The notes under the pieces were generated by a model. That model was not told the DNA's origin, searched no databases, and was given only the letters and a program-made list of their open reading frames with translations. A stretch of 64,000 nucleotides of DNA from Buchnera aphidicola (Pemphigus populi) (lineage in GTDB: Bacteria > Pseudomonadota > Gammaproteobacteria > Enterobacterales > Enterobacteriaceae). Within the stretch, counting starts at the first letter, position 1, and each line of letters starts with the position of its first letter. Position numbers and translations under genes: made by a program. Location of the stretch: contig NZ_OZ060372.1 in assembly GCF_964058935.1 (NCBI RefSeq), positions 124,001 to 188,000 of the forward strand, read 5' to 3'. Shown piece after piece: positions 40,250 to 53,312 of this stretch.

Positions 40250-40924
40250 ATGGATTATACTTTAACTCGGATAAACACTAATCGTAAAAACAAAAAATAT
40301 CCTGAACAGGATCAAGAAACAGTATCTGATCCTTTTGAAGCACAGATCAGTAAGAATATATATATGGGAACTTTAAATAAAGTTCTACATAATATAGTTA
40401 ATTGGGGTAGAAAAAATTCATTATGGCCTTATAATTTTGGTTTATCTTGTTGTTATGTAGAAATGGTAAGTGCTTTTACATCTGTTCATGATGTAGCTCG
40501 TTTTGGTTCTGAAGTATTGAGAGCATCTCCAAGACAAGCTGATTTTATGGTCATTGCAGGAACTCCTTTTATTAAAATGGCACCAGTTATTCAGAGATTA
40601 TATGATCAAATGTTAGAACCTAAATGGGTAATTTCTATGGGATCCTGTGCTAATTCAGGGGGTATGTATGATGTTTATTCTGTTGTGCAAGGTGTAGATA
40701 AGTTTTTACCTGTAGATGTTTACATTCCCGGATGTCCACCTCGACCTGAAGCATACATACAAGGATTAATGTTATTACAGGAATCAATAAGTAAAGAATA
40801 TCGTCCATTATCATGGATCGTAGGAGATCAAGGTATATATCGAGCTAATATGAAATCAGAAAAAGAAAAGAAAAGAAAAAAAAGAATTTCTGTAAAAAAT
40901 ATTTTTGTGTCTGAAAAAAATTAA
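40250..40924 (+). CDS. nuoB: NADH-quinone oxidoreductase subunit B
   Basis: Peripheral-arm subunit carrying cluster N2, which passes electrons to quinone. It has 224 aa (E. coli 220). N2 ligands are present: the tandem cysteines in GLSCCYVEM, one in [12 protein letters not shown] and one in [11 protein letters not shown]. It follows nuoA by 36 bp. Confidence 0.97.
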   Translation: MDYTLTRINTNRKNKKYPEQDQETVSDPFEAQISKNIYMGTLNKVLHNIVNWGRKNSLWPYNFGLSCCYVEMVSAFTSVHDVARFGSEVLRASPRQADFMVIAGTPFIKMAPVIQRLYDQMLEPKWVISMGSCANSGGMYDVYSVVQGVDKFLPVDVYIPGCPPRPEAYIQGLMLLQESISKEYRPLSWIVGDQGIYRANMKSEKEKKRKKRISVKNIFVSEKN

Positions 40925-41077
40925 TTCTTATAGTAAAGTTGATTGTCAACCAATCTTTTATCCGAATAATCTCTCAATATTCATATATTATTACAGTCTT
41001 TATTTTTTCAAAATATCATTGAATAAGAAAGATAATATTGAATAGTGAAGTAATATATTCATTATATAGAAGCAAGT

Positions 41078-42862
41078 ATGAGTGAAATTATATATAAAAA
41101 ATGTAAAACTGAAAATTATTTTAATAATTCTATAATTCAAGAGTTAAAAAATAATTTTGGTGAACATTCCTTTGTGGTTCAAGCTACTAAAATAGATTTT
41201 CCTGTTATATGGGTTGATCGAAATTCAATAATAGAAATAGTAAAATTTTTGCAACAGGTATCTAAAGCGTATAATTTTCTTTTTGATTTACATGGCGTAG
41301 ATGAACGTCTTCGGTTAAATAAAAAAAATTTACCTAATGCTGACTTTTCAGTTTTTTACCATTTGATTTCTATAGAAAGGAATAATGATATTATTTTAAA
41401 AGTTCCATTATTAATTCATGATTTAAATGTATCAACCATTACTACCTTATTTCTCAACGCAAATTGGTACGAGAGAGAAACATGGGAAATGTTTGGTATT
41501 ATATTTAAGAATCATCCTAATTTAACGCGTATCATTATGCCTAGATCTTGGAAAGGTTATCCATTAAGAAAAGATTATTCAGCAAGGGCGACAGAATTTG
41601 ATCCATTTTTTTTAACACGCCAAAAAGAAGACTTAGCAATGGAGGATTTAAATTTTAATCCAGAAGAATGGGGAATGAAAGGACAAGATAAGAATATTGA
41701 TTATATGTTTTTAAATTTAGGTCCGAATCATCCCTCTGCTCATGGTGCATTTAGAATTATTTTGCAATTAGATGGTGAAGAAATTATAGATTGCATGCCA
41801 GATATAGGCTATCACCATCGAGGTGCAGAAAAAATAGCAGAGCGTCAGTCATGGCATAGTTATATTCCATATACAGATCGTATTGAGTACCTTGGTGGTT
41901 GTGTTAATGAAATGCCATATGTTTTAGCTGTAGAAAAGTTAGCGGGCATTAAAGTTTCAAATAGAGTGGAAGTAATTCGTGTAATGTTATCTGAATTATT
42001 TCGTATTAACAGTCATTTATTATATATTTCTACGTTTATTCAGGATGTTGGTTCTATGACTCCTGTTTTTCTTGCTTTTACTGATCGTCAAAAGATTTAT
42101 GATTTGATCGAGTCTATCACTGGTGCAAGAATGCATCCTGCATGGTTTAGAATTGGTGGAGTAGCAAGTGATTTACCTGTAGGGTGGGACAAATTATTAA
42201 GAGATTTTTTAAATTGGATGCCAAAACGTCTTAATATTTATATATGCTCAGCATTAAAAAATAAAATTTTAATTAGTAGATCTAAAGGAATTGCTGCTTA
42301 TGGAAAAAAAGAAGCTTTAGCTTGGGGTATTACAGGTGCTGGATTAAGAGCAACTGGTATAAATTTTGATATAAGAAAAAATAGACCCTATTCGGGTTAT
42401 GAAAATTTTCAGTTTTATGTTCCTATTGGAGATGGAATAAGTGATTGTTATTCTCGTGTGATGTTAAAAGTAGAAGAAATTAAACAAAGTTTATCTATTT
42501 TAGAACAATGTTTGAAAAACATGCCTTCTGGACCTTTTAAATCTGATCATCCATTAACTACCCCTCCACCTAAAGAGCGAGTATTACGCCATATTGAATC
42601 CATGATAACTCACTTTTTACAAATGTCCTGGGGGCCTGTAATACCGCCTAATGAAAGTTTTCAAATGATAGAAGCTACTAAAGGAATCAATAGTTACTAT
42701 CTAATTAGTGACGGTGGTACTACGAGTTATCGCACAAGAATTCGTACACCTAGTTTCTCTCACTTACAACAAATCCCATCAGTGATTCGCGGTAGTTTAA
42801 TATCAGATTTGATAGTTTACTTGGGAAGCATTGATTTTGTCATGTCAGACGTGGATCGTTAA
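41078..42862 (+). CDS. nuoC: NADH-quinone oxidoreductase fused subunit C/D
   Basis: Fused NuoC and NuoD, as in E. coli and relatives. It has 594 aa (E. coli 596). The NuoC part (about 1-190) includes [14 protein letters not shown] and [17 protein letters not shown]; the NuoD part has [15 protein letters not shown], the quinone-site region [12 protein letters not shown], and ends with the [19 protein letters not shown] tail. The fusion supports a gammaproteobacterial origin. Confidence 0.97.
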   Translation: MSEIIYKKCKTENYFNNSIIQELKNNFGEHSFVVQATKIDFPVIWVDRNSIIEIVKFLQQVSKAYNFLFDLHGVDERLRLNKKNLPNADFSVFYHLISIERNNDIILKVPLLIHDLNVSTITTLFLNANWYERETWEMFGIIFKNHPNLTRIIMPRSWKGYPLRKDYSARATEFDPFFLTRQKEDLAMEDLNFNPEEWGMKGQDKNIDYMFLNLGPNHPSAHGAFRIILQLDGEEIIDCMPDIGYHHRGAEKIAERQSWHSYIPYTDRIEYLGGCVNEMPYVLAVEKLAGIKVSNRVEVIRVMLSELFRINSHLLYISTFIQDVGSMTPVFLAFTDRQKIYDLIESITGARMHPAWFRIGGVASDLPVGWDKLLRDFLNWMPKRLNIYICSALKNKILISRSKGIAAYGKKEALAWGITGAGLRATGINFDIRKNRPYSGYENFQFYVPIGDGISDCYSRVMLKVEEIKQSLSILEQCLKNMPSGPFKSDHPLTTPPPKERVLRHIESMITHFLQMSWGPVIPPNESFQMIEATKGINSYYLISDGGTTSYRTRIRTPSFSHLQQIPSVIRGSLISDLIVYLGSIDFVMSDVDR

Positions 42863-42865
42863 ATT

Positions 42866-43375
42866 GTGTCAAATAAAATAATAAAAACACGTTTAGTTAA
42901 TGTCGTATTTAAATTAACTGATTTAGAAAAAAATGAAATAGAAAATAAAATAAAAAATTATGAATATTCTCGTGCTGTATCCATAGAGGCATTAAAAATT
43001 ATTCAAAAAGAAAGAGGATGGGTATCCGATGAAGCTATTTTAGCTATATCTAAAATATTAGGTATTCCAGCTGTAGATATTGAGGAAGTGGCAACCTTTT
43101 ATAATCAGATATTTCGTCAACCAGTTGGTTGTAACATTATCCGATATTGTGACAGCGTAGTCTGTTTTATTAATGGATATAAAAATATAAAAAATTCATT
43201 AGAAAATTATTTAGGAATTAAACCGGGAGAAACCACTAAAGATGGTCTGTTTACTTTGCTGCCAACTTGTTGTTTAGGAGATTGTGATAAAGGTCCTGTT
43301 ATTATGATTAATGAAGATGTACATCTTGATTGTACAAGTACTAATATTTTAACTTTATTAGATTCTTATATATGA
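42866..43375 (+). CDS. nuoE: NADH-quinone oxidoreductase subunit E
   Basis: Carries the off-path [2Fe-2S] cluster N1a beside NuoF. It has 169 aa (E. coli 166), starting with GTG 3 bp after nuoCD. Ligands are the C-x4-C of RYCDSVVC and C-x3-C of [24 protein letters not shown] is conserved. It overlaps nuoF by 4 bp (ATGA). Confidence 0.95.
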   Translation: MSNKIIKTRLVNVVFKLTDLEKNEIENKIKNYEYSRAVSIEALKIIQKERGWVSDEAILAISKILGIPAVDIEEVATFYNQIFRQPVGCNIIRYCDSVVCFINGYKNIKNSLENYLGIKPGETTKDGLFTLLPTCCLGDCDKGPVIMINEDVHLDCTSTNILTLLDSYI

Positions 43376-44664
43376 AAAATATACTACGTACTGCTGAAAC
43401 TCATCCCTTAACATGGTGGTTAAATAATAGAATAGAAACTATTTGGTTTGCGGAATATCGTAATAAAAATGGATATAAATCTGTAGAGAAAGCTCTCAAT
43501 GAGTTGAATCCAAAGGACATTATAAATTTGGTTAAAAAATCTGAATTGAAAGGACGAGGAGGAGCGGGTTTTTTAACTGGTGTTAAATGGAGTTTGATGT
43601 CTGATAATCTAGGTGTTGAAGATCGTTATTTAATATGTAATGCTGATGAGATGGAACCAGGTACTTACAAAGATAAATTTTTAATGACGTACATACCTCA
43701 TCAATTAATAGAAGGAATATTACTTGGCGCCTATGCATTACATGTAAAACGTGCTTATATTTTTTTACGTGGAGAGTACATTCAAGCAGAAAATATTTTA
43801 TATAAAGCTATAGATGAAGCTAATAGAGCAGGTTTTTTAGGAAAAAATATTTTAAAAAGTGGGATGGATTTAGAAATTATTATACATAGCGGAGCAGGTC
43901 GTTATATCTGTGGAGAAGAAACGGCATTAATAAATTCTTTAGAAGGTAAAAGGCCAAATCCAAGAGCTAAACCACCATTTCCAGCAACAGTGGGTTTATG
44001 GGGAAAACCAACTTGTATTAACAATGTAGAAACGTTATCTAATATTCCATCTATTATTTTGCACGGAGTAGAATGGTATAAAAGTATATCAGATAGTAAT
44101 GATACTGGTACAAAACTGATGGGATTTTCTGGTAAGGTAAAACGCCCTGGTTTATGGGAACTGCCGTTTGGTATTACTGCTCGAGAACTTTTTTTTGATT
44201 ATGCTGGTGGAATGAAAAGTGGTTTAAAGTTAAAGGCATGGCAGCCAGGTGGTGCGGGTACAAGTTTTTTAACTCAGATCCATTTAGATACTAAAATGGA
44301 TTTTTCTAGTATGCATCATATAGGAAGTCGTTTGGGAACGGGATTAGCAATGGCTATTGACAGCACTGTAAATATGGTATCAGTAATTTTAAATTTAGAA
44401 AAGTTTTTTTCACGAGAATCATGTGGATTTTGTACACCATGCCGAGATGGTTTACCATGGATTGTAAAAATATTAAGATCACTAGAACAAGGAACAGGTG
44501 TTTTAGGTGATATTGAGGTATTACAGGAATTATGTAACAATTTGGGGACAGGAAAAACATTTTGTGCTCATGCTCCAGGAGCTGTTTCTCCGTTACAGAG
44601 TGCTATAAAGTATTTTAGATCGGATTTTGAAAACGGATTAAGCAAAAAAATAAAAAGAAAATAG
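43372..44664 (+). CDS. nuoF: NADH-quinone oxidoreductase subunit F (FMN, NADH site)
   Basis: Binds NADH and FMN and holds cluster N3. It has 430 aa (E. coli 445). The nucleotide/FMN segment is [16 protein letters not shown], with [14 protein letters not shown] and [20 protein letters not shown]3 ligands are in [11 protein letters not shown] plus the cysteine of TFCAHAPGA. All look intact, so the enzyme needs FMN although ribF in this window is decayed. Confidence 0.97.
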   Translation: MKNILRTAETHPLTWWLNNRIETIWFAEYRNKNGYKSVEKALNELNPKDIINLVKKSELKGRGGAGFLTGVKWSLMSDNLGVEDRYLICNADEMEPGTYKDKFLMTYIPHQLIEGILLGAYALHVKRAYIFLRGEYIQAENILYKAIDEANRAGFLGKNILKSGMDLEIIIHSGAGRYICGEETALINSLEGKRPNPRAKPPFPATVGLWGKPTCINNVETLSNIPSIILHGVEWYKSISDSNDTGTKLMGFSGKVKRPGLWELPFGITARELFFDYAGGMKSGLKLKAWQPGGAGTSFLTQIHLDTKMDFSSMHHIGSRLGTGLAMAIDSTVNMVSVILNLEKFFSRESCGFCTPCRDGLPWIVKILRSLEQGTGVLGDIEVLQELCNNLGTGKTFCAHAPGAVSPLQSAIKYFRSDFENGLSKKIKRK

Positions 44665-44709
44665 TCAATATATAACAGGTATATACAGTAGTTTTTTGAT
44701 GTATTAATA

Positions 44710-44732
44710 AAATAAATTATAATTTATTTTTT
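44710..44732 (+). terminator. AT hairpin between nuoF and nuoG
   Basis: AAATAAATT and AATTTATTT around AT, followed by TTT, lie in the 97-bp nuoF-nuoG spacer. It could cause partial termination inside the operon; AT-only composition limits confidence. Confidence 0.25.
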
Positions 44733-44761
44733 CATAACTTTAATTTTAATTGGATTTTTTA

Positions 44762-47488
44762 ATGGCTAAAATTTATGTTGATGGTGAACAATATAATGTG
44801 GATGAATCCAATAATTTATTGCATGCATGTTTGTCAGCAGGGATTGATATTCCTTATTTTTGTTGGCACCCTATTTTAGGTAGTGTGGGAGCATGTCGTC
44901 AATGTGCAGTAAAAAAGTATGATAAATCAGATTCTGATGAAGGTAAGATAATTATATCTTGTATGACCCCTGCATTAGATGGAACAATTATTTCTATTAA
45001 TGATGCTGAATCAGTATCCTTTCGTAAAAGTATTATTGAATTATTGATGACGAATCATCCTCATGATTGTCCGGTATGCGAAGAAGGGGGAAATTGCCAT
45101 TTACAAGATATGACAGTTATAACTGGTCATAGTTTGCGTCGTTATAATTTTACTAAAAGAACACATAAAAATCAATATTTAGGACCTTTTATATCTCATG
45201 AAATGAATCGTTGTATAGGTTGTTATCGTTGTATTCGATACTATAAAGACTATGCGGATGGAACAGACTTGGGGGTATATGGAGCAAATAATAATATTTA
45301 TTTTGGTAGGTTACAAGATGGTATATTAGAGAATGAACATTCTGGTAATTTAGTAGAGATATGTCCTACTGGTGTATTTACAGATAAAACTTATTCTGAA
45401 CATTATCATAGAAAATGGGATATGCAATATGCTCCAAGTATTTGTAATTATTGTAGTATAGGTTGTAATATCAGTGTTGGAGAACGTTATGGTGAAATAT
45501 GCAGGATTGAAAATCGATATCACGGTGAAATCAATCATTATTTAATTTGTGATTTAGGCCGTTTTGGTTATGGTTATTCTAATCTTCCTAATCGTCCAGT
45601 GGAATCTTTTTCCCGATTACACGATAAGGTATCAGTTCTAAATGATTCTCAAGCAATTTTAAAGGCAATTGAATTATTAAAAGATGCCAATAAAATATTA
45701 GGTATTGGTTCTAATAGAGCTAGCATAGAAAGTAACTTTGCATTAAAAAAAATAGTAGGAGATGAAAATTTTTCTACAGGATTTTTATCTGATGAACAAG
45801 ATTGTATTGAATTAATTATTAATATATTAAAAAATGGTGGAATTTATACACCAACATTATGTGAAATAGAAACTTATGATGTAATATTAATATTAGGAGA
45901 AGATTTGACCCAAGTTGCTCCCAGGATGGCCTTATCTGTGAGACAAGCTGTAAAATCAAAATCATTTGAAATGTCTAAATTAAAAAATATTCCAAAATGG
46001 CATAGTCAAGGATTATTGAATGCATCTCAAAATATGAGATATGATTTATTTATTACAAATATAGATGAAACAGCGTTAGATAATATTTCTACATGGAGTT
46101 ATACTGCATCAGTAGATGATCAGGTATCTCTGGCTTGTGCAATAGCTTATGATATTAATAAGGATAGTCCTATACCAATTAATTTTAACGAAAAATTTTT
46201 ATATCAGAAATCGATAATTGTTCAGGCATTATTATCCAGCAAGAAATCTTTAATTATTTCTGGTTCGCATTCACGTAGTACAAGTTTAATTCAAGCATCT
46301 TTTAATATTGCTTTAGCATTAAAAAAAATAAATCAACATGTAGGTCTTAGTTTAATTACTTCTGGCAGTAATAGTATAGGAATTGGTTTGATTAAGGGTA
46401 TTGATTTAAATACAGCATTAAATCAAATTAATAAAAAAAAATATGATGCAATTATTGTGATGGAAAATGACTTATATAGATCACTATTACAAGTGCAAGT
46501 AGATTCAATTTTTAATTCTATCGATAAAATTATAATTATAGATTATAAATATAATAATACAGTTAGTAATGGGAAATTATTGCTTTCTGCTGCAAATTTT
46601 TTTGAAAGTTCGGGTACTATTATCAATTATGAAGGTAGAGTTCAACGTTTTTTTAAAGTATATGATCCTAAATTTTATAATGAGAATATAGGGAAGTTAG
46701 ACAGTTGGAGATGGTTATATGCTATATCTACAGGTATTAAGATGGATTCTACTATTTGGAATAATATAGATGATATTATTAACGATATTATTTCTGATAT
46801 CTCTGATTTAAAAGATATAAAAAAATTTTTGCCAGATGTTGATTTTCGTATTTTTGGTCAAAAAATAGCTCGTTCGCCACATCGGGCAAGTGGTCGTACT
46901 GCATTAAGATCCGATATCAGTGTTCATGAACCAAAGCAACCTCAAGATATTGATTCAATGTTTTCTTTTTCAATGGAGGGAAGTCAACAAGCTTATAAGT
47001 TTTCCTCTTATATTCCATTTGCCTGGAGTCCTGGTTGGAATTCTCCTCAAGCATGGAATAAATTTCAAAAAAAAATTAATAGTAATTTATTATGTGGTGA
47101 TTCTGGTATTTGTATATTTAAAAATAACAATAAAGGTAAGATTAATTTTTTTAATTTTTTCCCCGATGTTCGGAAATTTGAAAATTATTATCGTATTGTT
47201 CCATATTATTTTTTATTTGGCACGGAGGAAATTACTCACGATGTACCGGTAATAAAGAAAAAAATACCTATTTTATGTGGAGTTATAAGTTCATTAGATG
47301 CAAAAATGAATTTTATTAAATCAGATTCATATATAGAATTTTTATGTTTAGGAGAGATTTTTCATATAAAACTACGTATTTCAAATAAATTATCATCTGG
47401 TCAAATTGGTTTACCATTAGGTACATTGGGCATGCCATTTATTCTTTCTGGAAAAAAAATAAAAAAAATACGGGAGATATGTAAATGA
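44762..47488 (+). CDS. nuoG: NADH-quinone oxidoreductase subunit G
   Basis: Largest peripheral subunit, holding several iron-sulfur clusters. From the ATG at 44762 ([15 protein letters not shown]) it has 908 aa, equal to E. coli; an upstream TTG adds four residues. Seen: N1b cysteines in [20 protein letters not shown], the His/Cys N5 set [19 protein letters not shown]4 in [13 protein letters not shown] with a later CPTGVF, and the N7 set CNYCSIGC with a later cysteine (LICDLGRFG). A molybdopterin-type C-terminal domain follows. It overlaps nuoH by 4 bp. Confidence 0.96.
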   Translation: MAKIYVDGEQYNVDESNNLLHACLSAGIDIPYFCWHPILGSVGACRQCAVKKYDKSDSDEGKIIISCMTPALDGTIISINDAESVSFRKSIIELLMTNHPHDCPVCEEGGNCHLQDMTVITGHSLRRYNFTKRTHKNQYLGPFISHEMNRCIGCYRCIRYYKDYADGTDLGVYGANNNIYFGRLQDGILENEHSGNLVEICPTGVFTDKTYSEHYHRKWDMQYAPSICNYCSIGCNISVGERYGEICRIENRYHGEINHYLICDLGRFGYGYSNLPNRPVESFSRLHDKVSVLNDSQAILKAIELLKDANKILGIGSNRASIESNFALKKIVGDENFSTGFLSDEQDCIELIINILKNGGIYTPTLCEIETYDVILILGEDLTQVAPRMALSVRQAVKSKSFEMSKLKNIPKWHSQGLLNASQNMRYDLFITNIDETALDNISTWSYTASVDDQVSLACAIAYDINKDSPIPINFNEKFLYQKSIIVQALLSSKKSLIISGSHSRSTSLIQASFNIALALKKINQHVGLSLITSGSNSIGIGLIKGIDLNTALNQINKKKYDAIIVMENDLYRSLLQVQVDSIFNSIDKIIIIDYKYNNTVSNGKLLLSAANFFESSGTIINYEGRVQRFFKVYDPKFYNENIGKLDSWRWLYAISTGIKMDSTIWNNIDDIINDIISDISDLKDIKKFLPDVDFRIFGQKIARSPHRASGRTALRSDISVHEPKQPQDIDSMFSFSMEGSQQAYKFSSYIPFAWSPGWNSPQAWNKFQKKINSNLLCGDSGICIFKNNNKGKINFFNFFPDVRKFENYYRIVPYYFLFGTEEITHDVPVIKKKIPILCGVISSLDAKMNFIKSDSYIEFLCLGEIFHIKLRISNKLSSGQIGLPLGTLGMPFILSGKKIKKIREICK

Positions 47489-48456
47489 GTATTTCTTTTA
47501 TTCCTGATATGGATATTTTTTCATCTGTTTTACAATCTTTTTTTATTTTATTTTTATTGGTATTTTTTGGTGCTTATTTAAGTTTTATTGAAAGAAAATG
47601 GTTGGCGTTATTCCAAAATAGACACGGTCCTAATCGAGTGGGGTATAATGGTTCCTTACAGTTATTTGCAGATATGATTAAAATGATTTTTAAAGAGGAT
47701 TGGATTCCATCTTTTAGTGATCGTTTTATTTTTATTTTGGCACCGGTTATATCTTTTATATCTTTATTATTGGTTATGACTATAATTCCAATTACTTCTG
47801 ATTTATTCATTATTAATTTAGACATTGGAATTTTGTTTTTTTTAATGATGGCATCTTTATCGGTATATGCAATCTTATTTGCGGGTTGGTCTAGTAATAA
47901 TAAATATGCTTTATTAGGTGCAGTAAGAGCAGTTGCCCAAACATTAAGTTATGAGGTTTTTTTAGGTTTATCTTTAATGGGTGTGGTTGCTAAAGCTGGT
48001 TCTTTTAATTTAATAGATATTGTACATAGTCAGTCTCATTTATGGAATATTATTCCACAATTTTTTGGATTTTTAACTTTTTTTATATCAGGATTAGCAG
48101 TGTGTCATAGACATCCTTTTGATCAACCAGAATCAGAACAGGAATTAGCAGATGGTTATCATATTGAATATTCTGGCATGAAATTTGGTTTATTTTTTAT
48201 TGGTGAATATATATCTATAATTATTATATCTAGTTTAATGACTACAATTTTTTTTGGTGGATGGTATGGACCTTGGTTACCTCCTTATATTTGGTTTTTC
48301 ATTAAAACTATTTTATTTATTTTTATGTTTGTGTTGATTAGAGCAGCATTACCCAGACCTCGATATGACAAAGTTATGTTTTTTGGATGGAAATTTTGTT
48401 TACCGATAACTTTAATAAATTTACTGATCACTGCTTTTATTTTGCTATTATATTAA
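47485..48456 (+). CDS. nuoH: NADH-quinone oxidoreductase subunit H
   Basis: Membrane subunit forming much of the quinone chamber. It has 323 aa (E. coli 325). Conserved parts are [20 protein letters not shown] near the N-terminus, [16 protein letters not shown] and the acidic loop [20 protein letters not shown]. Eight hydrophobic segments are expected for the family. It overlaps nuoG by 4 bp. Confidence 0.97.
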   Translation: MSISFIPDMDIFSSVLQSFFILFLLVFFGAYLSFIERKWLALFQNRHGPNRVGYNGSLQLFADMIKMIFKEDWIPSFSDRFIFILAPVISFISLLLVMTIIPITSDLFIINLDIGILFFLMMASLSVYAILFAGWSSNNKYALLGAVRAVAQTLSYEVFLGLSLMGVVAKAGSFNLIDIVHSQSHLWNIIPQFFGFLTFFISGLAVCHRHPFDQPESEQELADGYHIEYSGMKFGLFFIGEYISIIIISSLMTTIFFGGWYGPWLPPYIWFFIKTILFIFMFVLIRAALPRPRYDKVMFFGWKFCLPITLINLLITAFILLLY

Positions 48457-48481
48457 TTTTTAAGGATGTTTTATTAATTTT

Positions 48482-49024
48482 ATGACTTTAAAAGATATTT
48501 TTTTAGGTTTTATTAGCCAAATTCGAAGTATTTGGATGATAGGTATACGAATTTTTTATAAAAAAGAAACAATAATGTATCCTGAAAATACACTACAACT
48601 TTCTCCTAGATATAGGGGAAGAATTATTTTAACTCGAAATATAGATGGAGAAGAACGTTGTGTAGCTTGTAATTTATGTTCTGTTGTTTGCCCTGTCGGA
48701 TGTATTTCTTTAAAAAAAGCTAGCATGAATAGTAAGCGTTGGTATCCAAAATTTTTTCGTATTAATTTTTCTAGATGTATTTTTTGTGGATTATGCGAAG
48801 AAGCTTGTCCTACTGCAGCTATTCAGTTGAGTTCCGATTTTGAGCTTGGGGAATTTAAACGACAAGATTTAGTATATGAAAAAGAAGATTTGTTAATTTC
48901 TGGTCCAGGAAAGTATCCTGATTATGATTTTTATGAATTTACTGGTGTATCTGTTGATCAAAAAAGACCTGGTGATTTAAGATGTGAAGATCAACCTATT
49001 GATGTAAAAACATTGTTACCGTAA
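48482..49024 (+). CDS. nuoI: NADH-quinone oxidoreductase subunit I
   Basis: Carries clusters N6a and N6b. It has 180 aa, equal to E. coli. Two full [4Fe-4S] motifs: [15 protein letters not shown] and [12 protein letters not shown], with the first-domain RNIDGEERC. It lies 25 bp after nuoH behind AAGGATG. Confidence 0.97.
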   Translation: MTLKDIFLGFISQIRSIWMIGIRIFYKKETIMYPENTLQLSPRYRGRIILTRNIDGEERCVACNLCSVVCPVGCISLKKASMNSKRWYPKFFRINFSRCIFCGLCEEACPTAAIQLSSDFELGEFKRQDLVYEKEDLLISGPGKYPDYDFYEFTGVSVDQKRPGDLRCEDQPIDVKTLLP

Positions 49025-49034
49025 GGAGATTATT

Positions 49035-49532
49035 GTGGCATTGGTTTTTTATATTTTGGAAATAGTATCTATTATTTCTACTCTATTTGTAATTTTAAAT
49101 TCTAATCCAGTGTATGCATTAATTTACTTTATTATTTCTCTTTTGTCTATTTCAGGTATTTTTTTTACATTAGGGGGTATATTTGCAGCTGTATTGGAAA
49201 TAATTATTTATGCTGGGGCAATAATGGTATTGTTTGTATTTGTTTTAATGTTATTAAATCTTGGTAAAATAATAGAAATAAAAGAGAAAATATGGTTAAA
49301 AACTACTAATTGGATAATAATTAATATTTTGTTTTTATCCTTTTTAATTGTTTTAATTTATGGAGTTTCATTTATTGATAGTAATCATATGTGTACCACG
49401 TTTATTAATACAAAAGAAATTGGAATAAATTTATTTGGTCCTTATATATTTATTGTTGAATTATCATCGATATTATTATTAAGTGCATTAGTAGTTGTTT
49501 TCTATTTTGGAAAAGAACCAACGAAAAAATAG
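49035..49532 (+). CDS. nuoJ: NADH-quinone oxidoreductase subunit J
   Basis: Membrane-arm subunit. It has 165 aa (E. coli 184), starting with GTG behind AAGGAG. It has several hydrophobic segments and the conserved [20 protein letters not shown], where the helix used in conformational coupling lies. The C-terminus ends shortly after the last segment (YFGKEPTKK), slightly shorter than in E. coli. Confidence 0.95.
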   Translation: MALVFYILEIVSIISTLFVILNSNPVYALIYFIISLLSISGIFFTLGGIFAAVLEIIIYAGAIMVLFVFVLMLLNLGKIIEIKEKIWLKTTNWIIINILFLSFLIVLIYGVSFIDSNHMCTTFINTKEIGINLFGPYIFIVELSSILLLSALVVVFYFGKEPTKK

Positions 49533-49563
49533 ATTTAACATAGTAAATGATAAGGAAGAACAA

Positions 49564-49866
49564 ATGGTATCTATGTTTCATGGATTAGTTTTATCTTGTA
49601 TTTTATTTGCATTAGGTGCTATTGCTGTTATTATTCGTCGTAATATTTTATTTATGTTAATTGGTTTAGAAATCATGATGAATGCTGCAGCATTAGCTTT
49701 TATAGTTGTGGGGAGTTATTGGGGTCAAACTGACGGACAAATAATGTATATTTTAATTATAACTGTTGCTGCGTCAGAAGCTAGTATAGGATTAGCTCTT
49801 TTAATTCAGTGTTATAAACGTCATAAAATATTAGATATTGATATTTTAAGTAGGATGCGAGAATGA
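49564..49866 (+). CDS. nuoK: NADH-quinone oxidoreductase subunit K
   Basis: Small three-helix membrane subunit with proton-path glutamates. From the ATG at 49564 it has 100 aa, equal to E. coli, with AAGGAAG upstream. Glutamates appear in [16 protein letters not shown] and [15 protein letters not shown] longer frame beginning inside nuoJ is not supported. It overlaps nuoL by 4 bp. Confidence 0.96.
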   Translation: MVSMFHGLVLSCILFALGAIAVIIRRNILFMLIGLEIMMNAAALAFIVVGSYWGQTDGQIMYILIITVAASEASIGLALLIQCYKRHKILDIDILSRMRE

Positions 49867-51725
49867 GTCTTATTTGTCTTATTATTTTCTTTCCATTATT
49901 TAGTTTTTTTTTGTTATCTTTTTTAAATCAATTTTTATCTAAAAAATTTACAGCATGGATAGGTATATCTTCTATTGCTATGTCTACATTAATAACATTT
50001 TATGTTGTTAATAATTTTTTATACTTTGGAGAAAAAGTTTTTTTTTATAAATTATGGAATTGGATTAATATCGAAAAATTTTTTTTAAGTTTTAATTTAT
50101 TGCTAGATGGTTTGTCTGCAACGATGTTGGTGATGATTACTTGCATAGGATTATTGATTAGTATATATTCCAGCGAATATATGAAAAATTCAGAAGGTTT
50201 TTCTCGTTTTTTTGCGTATATAAATCTTTTTATTTCTAGTATGTTGTTATTAATTTTATCTGATAATTTAATACTCATGTTTTTTGGTTGGGAATTAGTT
50301 GGATTATGTTCTTATTTATTAATTGGATTTTATTATAAAGAAGTGAATAATTGTTTTTCTGCAATAAAAGCATTTATTATTACGCGTATAGGAGATATTT
50401 TTTTATTATTCGCAATTTTTTTAATTTACCGTAATTTTGGTTCTTTCAGTTTTTATAATTTAGAATTAATTTCAGAAAATAGTATTTTTATACTACATCA
50501 CATGTCATTGAAATGGATAGTATTATGTTTAATGATTGGGGCGTTAGGTAAATCAGCGCAGGTACCATTACATACTTGGTTAATTGATGCGATGTCTGGA
50601 CCTACTCCGGTTTCAGCATTAATCCATGCCGCGACTATGGTGACAGCAGGAGTTTATTTAGTATCTAGAATGCATAGTTTTTTTATTTTAACTCCAGAAA
50701 TATTATATTTTTTATCTGTTATAGGAGCAATAACTTTATTAATTTCTAGTTTATCTGCTTTAGTACAAAATAACATTAAATGTATATTAGCATATTCGAC
50801 TATGAGTCAAATTGGTTATATGTTTTTAGGATTAGGTGTACAGGCTTGGTATGCTGTTATTTTTCATTTAGTAGTTCATGCTATCTTTAAAGCATTATTA
50901 TTTCTTTCTGCTGGATCAGTTATTTTAGGGTGTAAGAATGAAAAAAATATTTTTAAAATTGGTGGTTTATATAATGTTTTATTTTTAGAACATGTATGTT
51001 TTTTACTAGGTGGTAGTTCTTTAATAGCTTTTCCTGTTATTAGTGCAGGATTTTATAGTAAAGGTTCTATTTTACTAGCAGTATATGGAAGTCAAGATTT
51101 TTATCTTTTAACAATAGCATTAATTGGTGTTTTTTTAACCGCTATATATACATGTAAGATTATTTTTTTGGTTTTTTATGGAAAAATAAATATTATTGCA
51201 ACTCGATATACATCAATAAGTTTTAGAATTCCATTAATAATATTAGGAATATTTTCTACATTTATAAGTTCTTTTTTTGTTCTGCCTTTATCTCATGTAT
51301 TTTTAAAAACATATTTATCGGAATCTGGAAAATTTTTACTAGAACTTTATGCTAGTATGTTGACTATAACTGGTATTTATATTGCATATGCTTTATGGAT
51401 TAAAAGGAATAGAATAATTATTCTGTTATTGAATACTAGATTATCTCATTTTTTTTATAAGTTTTTTTTAAATGGATTTCAATTTGATCTTTTATATCAT
51501 GTTTTATTTACAAAATCATATTTAATATTTTCTAATTTATTATTACATGATCCATGTAGGTATATAGTAAATATTCCTGTTAATTGTTTAATTTATTTTA
51601 ATAAAATTTTACTCATGACTGTCAATGGTTATTTACGTTGGTATATATCATCAATGATTATGAGTGTAATAGTTATTTTAATTTTTATGCTAATTTTTTG
51701 CCAAAATTATTTTATATTTATTTAA
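49863..51725 (+). CDS. nuoL: NADH-quinone oxidoreductase subunit L
   Basis: Distal antiporter-like proton-pumping subunit with a lateral helix at the C-terminus. It has 620 aa (E. coli 613). Seen: [19 protein letters not shown] (key Glu), [19 protein letters not shown] (key Lys), [20 protein letters not shown] and [15 protein letters not shown]. The C-terminal lateral-helix region is present, so the pump arm is complete. Confidence 0.96.
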   Translation: MSLICLIIFFPLFSFFLLSFLNQFLSKKFTAWIGISSIAMSTLITFYVVNNFLYFGEKVFFYKLWNWINIEKFFLSFNLLLDGLSATMLVMITCIGLLISIYSSEYMKNSEGFSRFFAYINLFISSMLLLILSDNLILMFFGWELVGLCSYLLIGFYYKEVNNCFSAIKAFIITRIGDIFLLFAIFLIYRNFGSFSFYNLELISENSIFILHHMSLKWIVLCLMIGALGKSAQVPLHTWLIDAMSGPTPVSALIHAATMVTAGVYLVSRMHSFFILTPEILYFLSVIGAITLLISSLSALVQNNIKCILAYSTMSQIGYMFLGLGVQAWYAVIFHLVVHAIFKALLFLSAGSVILGCKNEKNIFKIGGLYNVLFLEHVCFLLGGSSLIAFPVISAGFYSKGSILLAVYGSQDFYLLTIALIGVFLTAIYTCKIIFLVFYGKINIIATRYTSISFRIPLIILGIFSTFISSFFVLPLSHVFLKTYLSESGKFLLELYASMLTITGIYIAYALWIKRNRIIILLLNTRLSHFFYKFFLNGFQFDLLYHVLFTKSYLIFSNLLLHDPCRYIVNIPVNCLIYFNKILLMTVNGYLRWYISSMIMSVIVILIFMLIFCQNYFIFI

Positions 51726-51796
51726 TAAAATTAGAGATTAAATTAATAAGATTTAATAGATAATTTTTTAAAATAAATCATAGGACAACAATTACA

Positions 51797-53281
51797 ATGC
51801 TTCTTCCATTATTAATAATTGTTCCTTTTTTCGGTGCTGTACTATGTTGGCAATCAGAGCGTGTTAGTTTTAAATTGCCTCGTTGGATAGCGTTAATGAC
51901 AATAGGAACAACTTTATCATTTTCATTACTAATTTGGTTTAAAGAGTTTTTTTTAATGAATAAAAAACCATTATATTTGAAATTTTGGCAATCTGAATTT
52001 TTAGTATCGTGGATTCCAAGATTTGGTATAGATTTTCATTTAGGAATAGATGGATTATCTATTTTAATGATTATTTTAACGGGTTTTTTAGGCATTATGT
52101 CTATTTTATGTTCTTGGTCTGAAATTAAAAAGAATCAAGGTTTATTTTATTTTTTTTTAATTTGGTTGTTAGGATCAGTATTGGGTGTTTTTTTAGCAAT
52201 TGATTTGTTTTTGTTTTTCTTTTTTTGGGAAATGATGTTAGTACCTATGTATTTTTTAGTTTCATTATGGGGATACAAAGCAGAATATAATCAAGATTGT
52301 GTAAAAGCAGCAAATAAATTCTTCATTTATACCCAATCATCTGGCTTAATAATGTTGATTGGTATTATATCTTTAGTTATTTCACATTATTATATTACTA
52401 ATATTTGGACATTTAATTATAATTTATTATTGAATACTCCGATGGATATGGAATTAGAATTTTTTTTGATGTTATGTTTTTTTTTGGCATTTGCAGTAAA
52501 GATGCCTATAGTTCCGTTTCATACTTGGTTGCCTGACTTTCATGCTTATGCACCAACAGCGGGTTCTGTTGATTTATCTGGAATTCTATTAAAAACAGCA
52601 GCATATGGTTTATTAAGATTTACTATTTATCTTTTTCCACATTCTTCATCTATTTTTTCTATATTTGTGATGTATTTAGGTGTTGTGACTATATTTTATA
52701 GTGCATGGATGGCTTTTTCTCAAAAAGATATAAAGAGATTAGTGGCTTATGGATCTATTTCCAATATGGGTTTTATTTTGATGGCTATTTATGCCAATAA
52801 TAAAATTGCTTTTGAAGGGGTTATAGTGCAAATGTTAGCTCATGGAATATCTACTGCTGCATTGTTTATTCTTATCGGTCAATTATATGAACGTGTGAAC
52901 ACTAGAGATATTAATGAAATGGGTGGATTGTGGTCAAAAATAAAATGGATTCCAGCTTTTTCTTTATTTTTTTCTATAGCTAATATAGGCATACCTGGTA
53001 CGGGGAATTTTGTTGGTGAATTTATGATTTTGTTAGGTATTTTTACTTTTTCTCCATTTTTTTCTGGTATCTCTATCTTTATTTTGATTTTTTCTACTAT
53101 TTATTCATTAAAAATGATACAAGGTACCTATTATGGTCGAGGAAAGAATAAAATAAAAAGTAAAAATATAACGAGTAGAGAGTTTTTTATAGTAATTTGT
53201 CTGGTTTTGGTATCAGTTTTATTAGGTTTTTTCCCTCAAATTATTTTAGATACTGCATACTTATCACTGTATAAATTTTAG
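51797..53281 (+). CDS. nuoM: NADH-quinone oxidoreductase subunit M
   Basis: Second antiporter-like pump subunit. It has 494 aa (E. coli 509). Seen: FFFFWEMMLVPMYFLVSLWG with the key glutamate, AVKMPIVPFHTWLPDFHAYA with the key lysine, and YGSISNMGFILMAIY. It follows nuoL by 71 bp. Confidence 0.96.
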   Translation: MLLPLLIIVPFFGAVLCWQSERVSFKLPRWIALMTIGTTLSFSLLIWFKEFFLMNKKPLYLKFWQSEFLVSWIPRFGIDFHLGIDGLSILMIILTGFLGIMSILCSWSEIKKNQGLFYFFLIWLLGSVLGVFLAIDLFLFFFFWEMMLVPMYFLVSLWGYKAEYNQDCVKAANKFFIYTQSSGLIMLIGIISLVISHYYITNIWTFNYNLLLNTPMDMELEFFLMLCFFLAFAVKMPIVPFHTWLPDFHAYAPTAGSVDLSGILLKTAAYGLLRFTIYLFPHSSSIFSIFVMYLGVVTIFYSAWMAFSQKDIKRLVAYGSISNMGFILMAIYANNKIAFEGVIVQMLAHGISTAALFILIGQLYERVNTRDINEMGGLWSKIKWIPAFSLFFSIANIGIPGTGNFVGEFMILLGIFTFSPFFSGISIFILIFSTIYSLKMIQGTYYGRGKNKIKSKNITSREFFIVICLVLVSVLLGFFPQIILDTAYLSLYKF

Positions 53282-53312
53282 TATTTTTTATTCAACTAAA
53301 TGGTTTTTTATA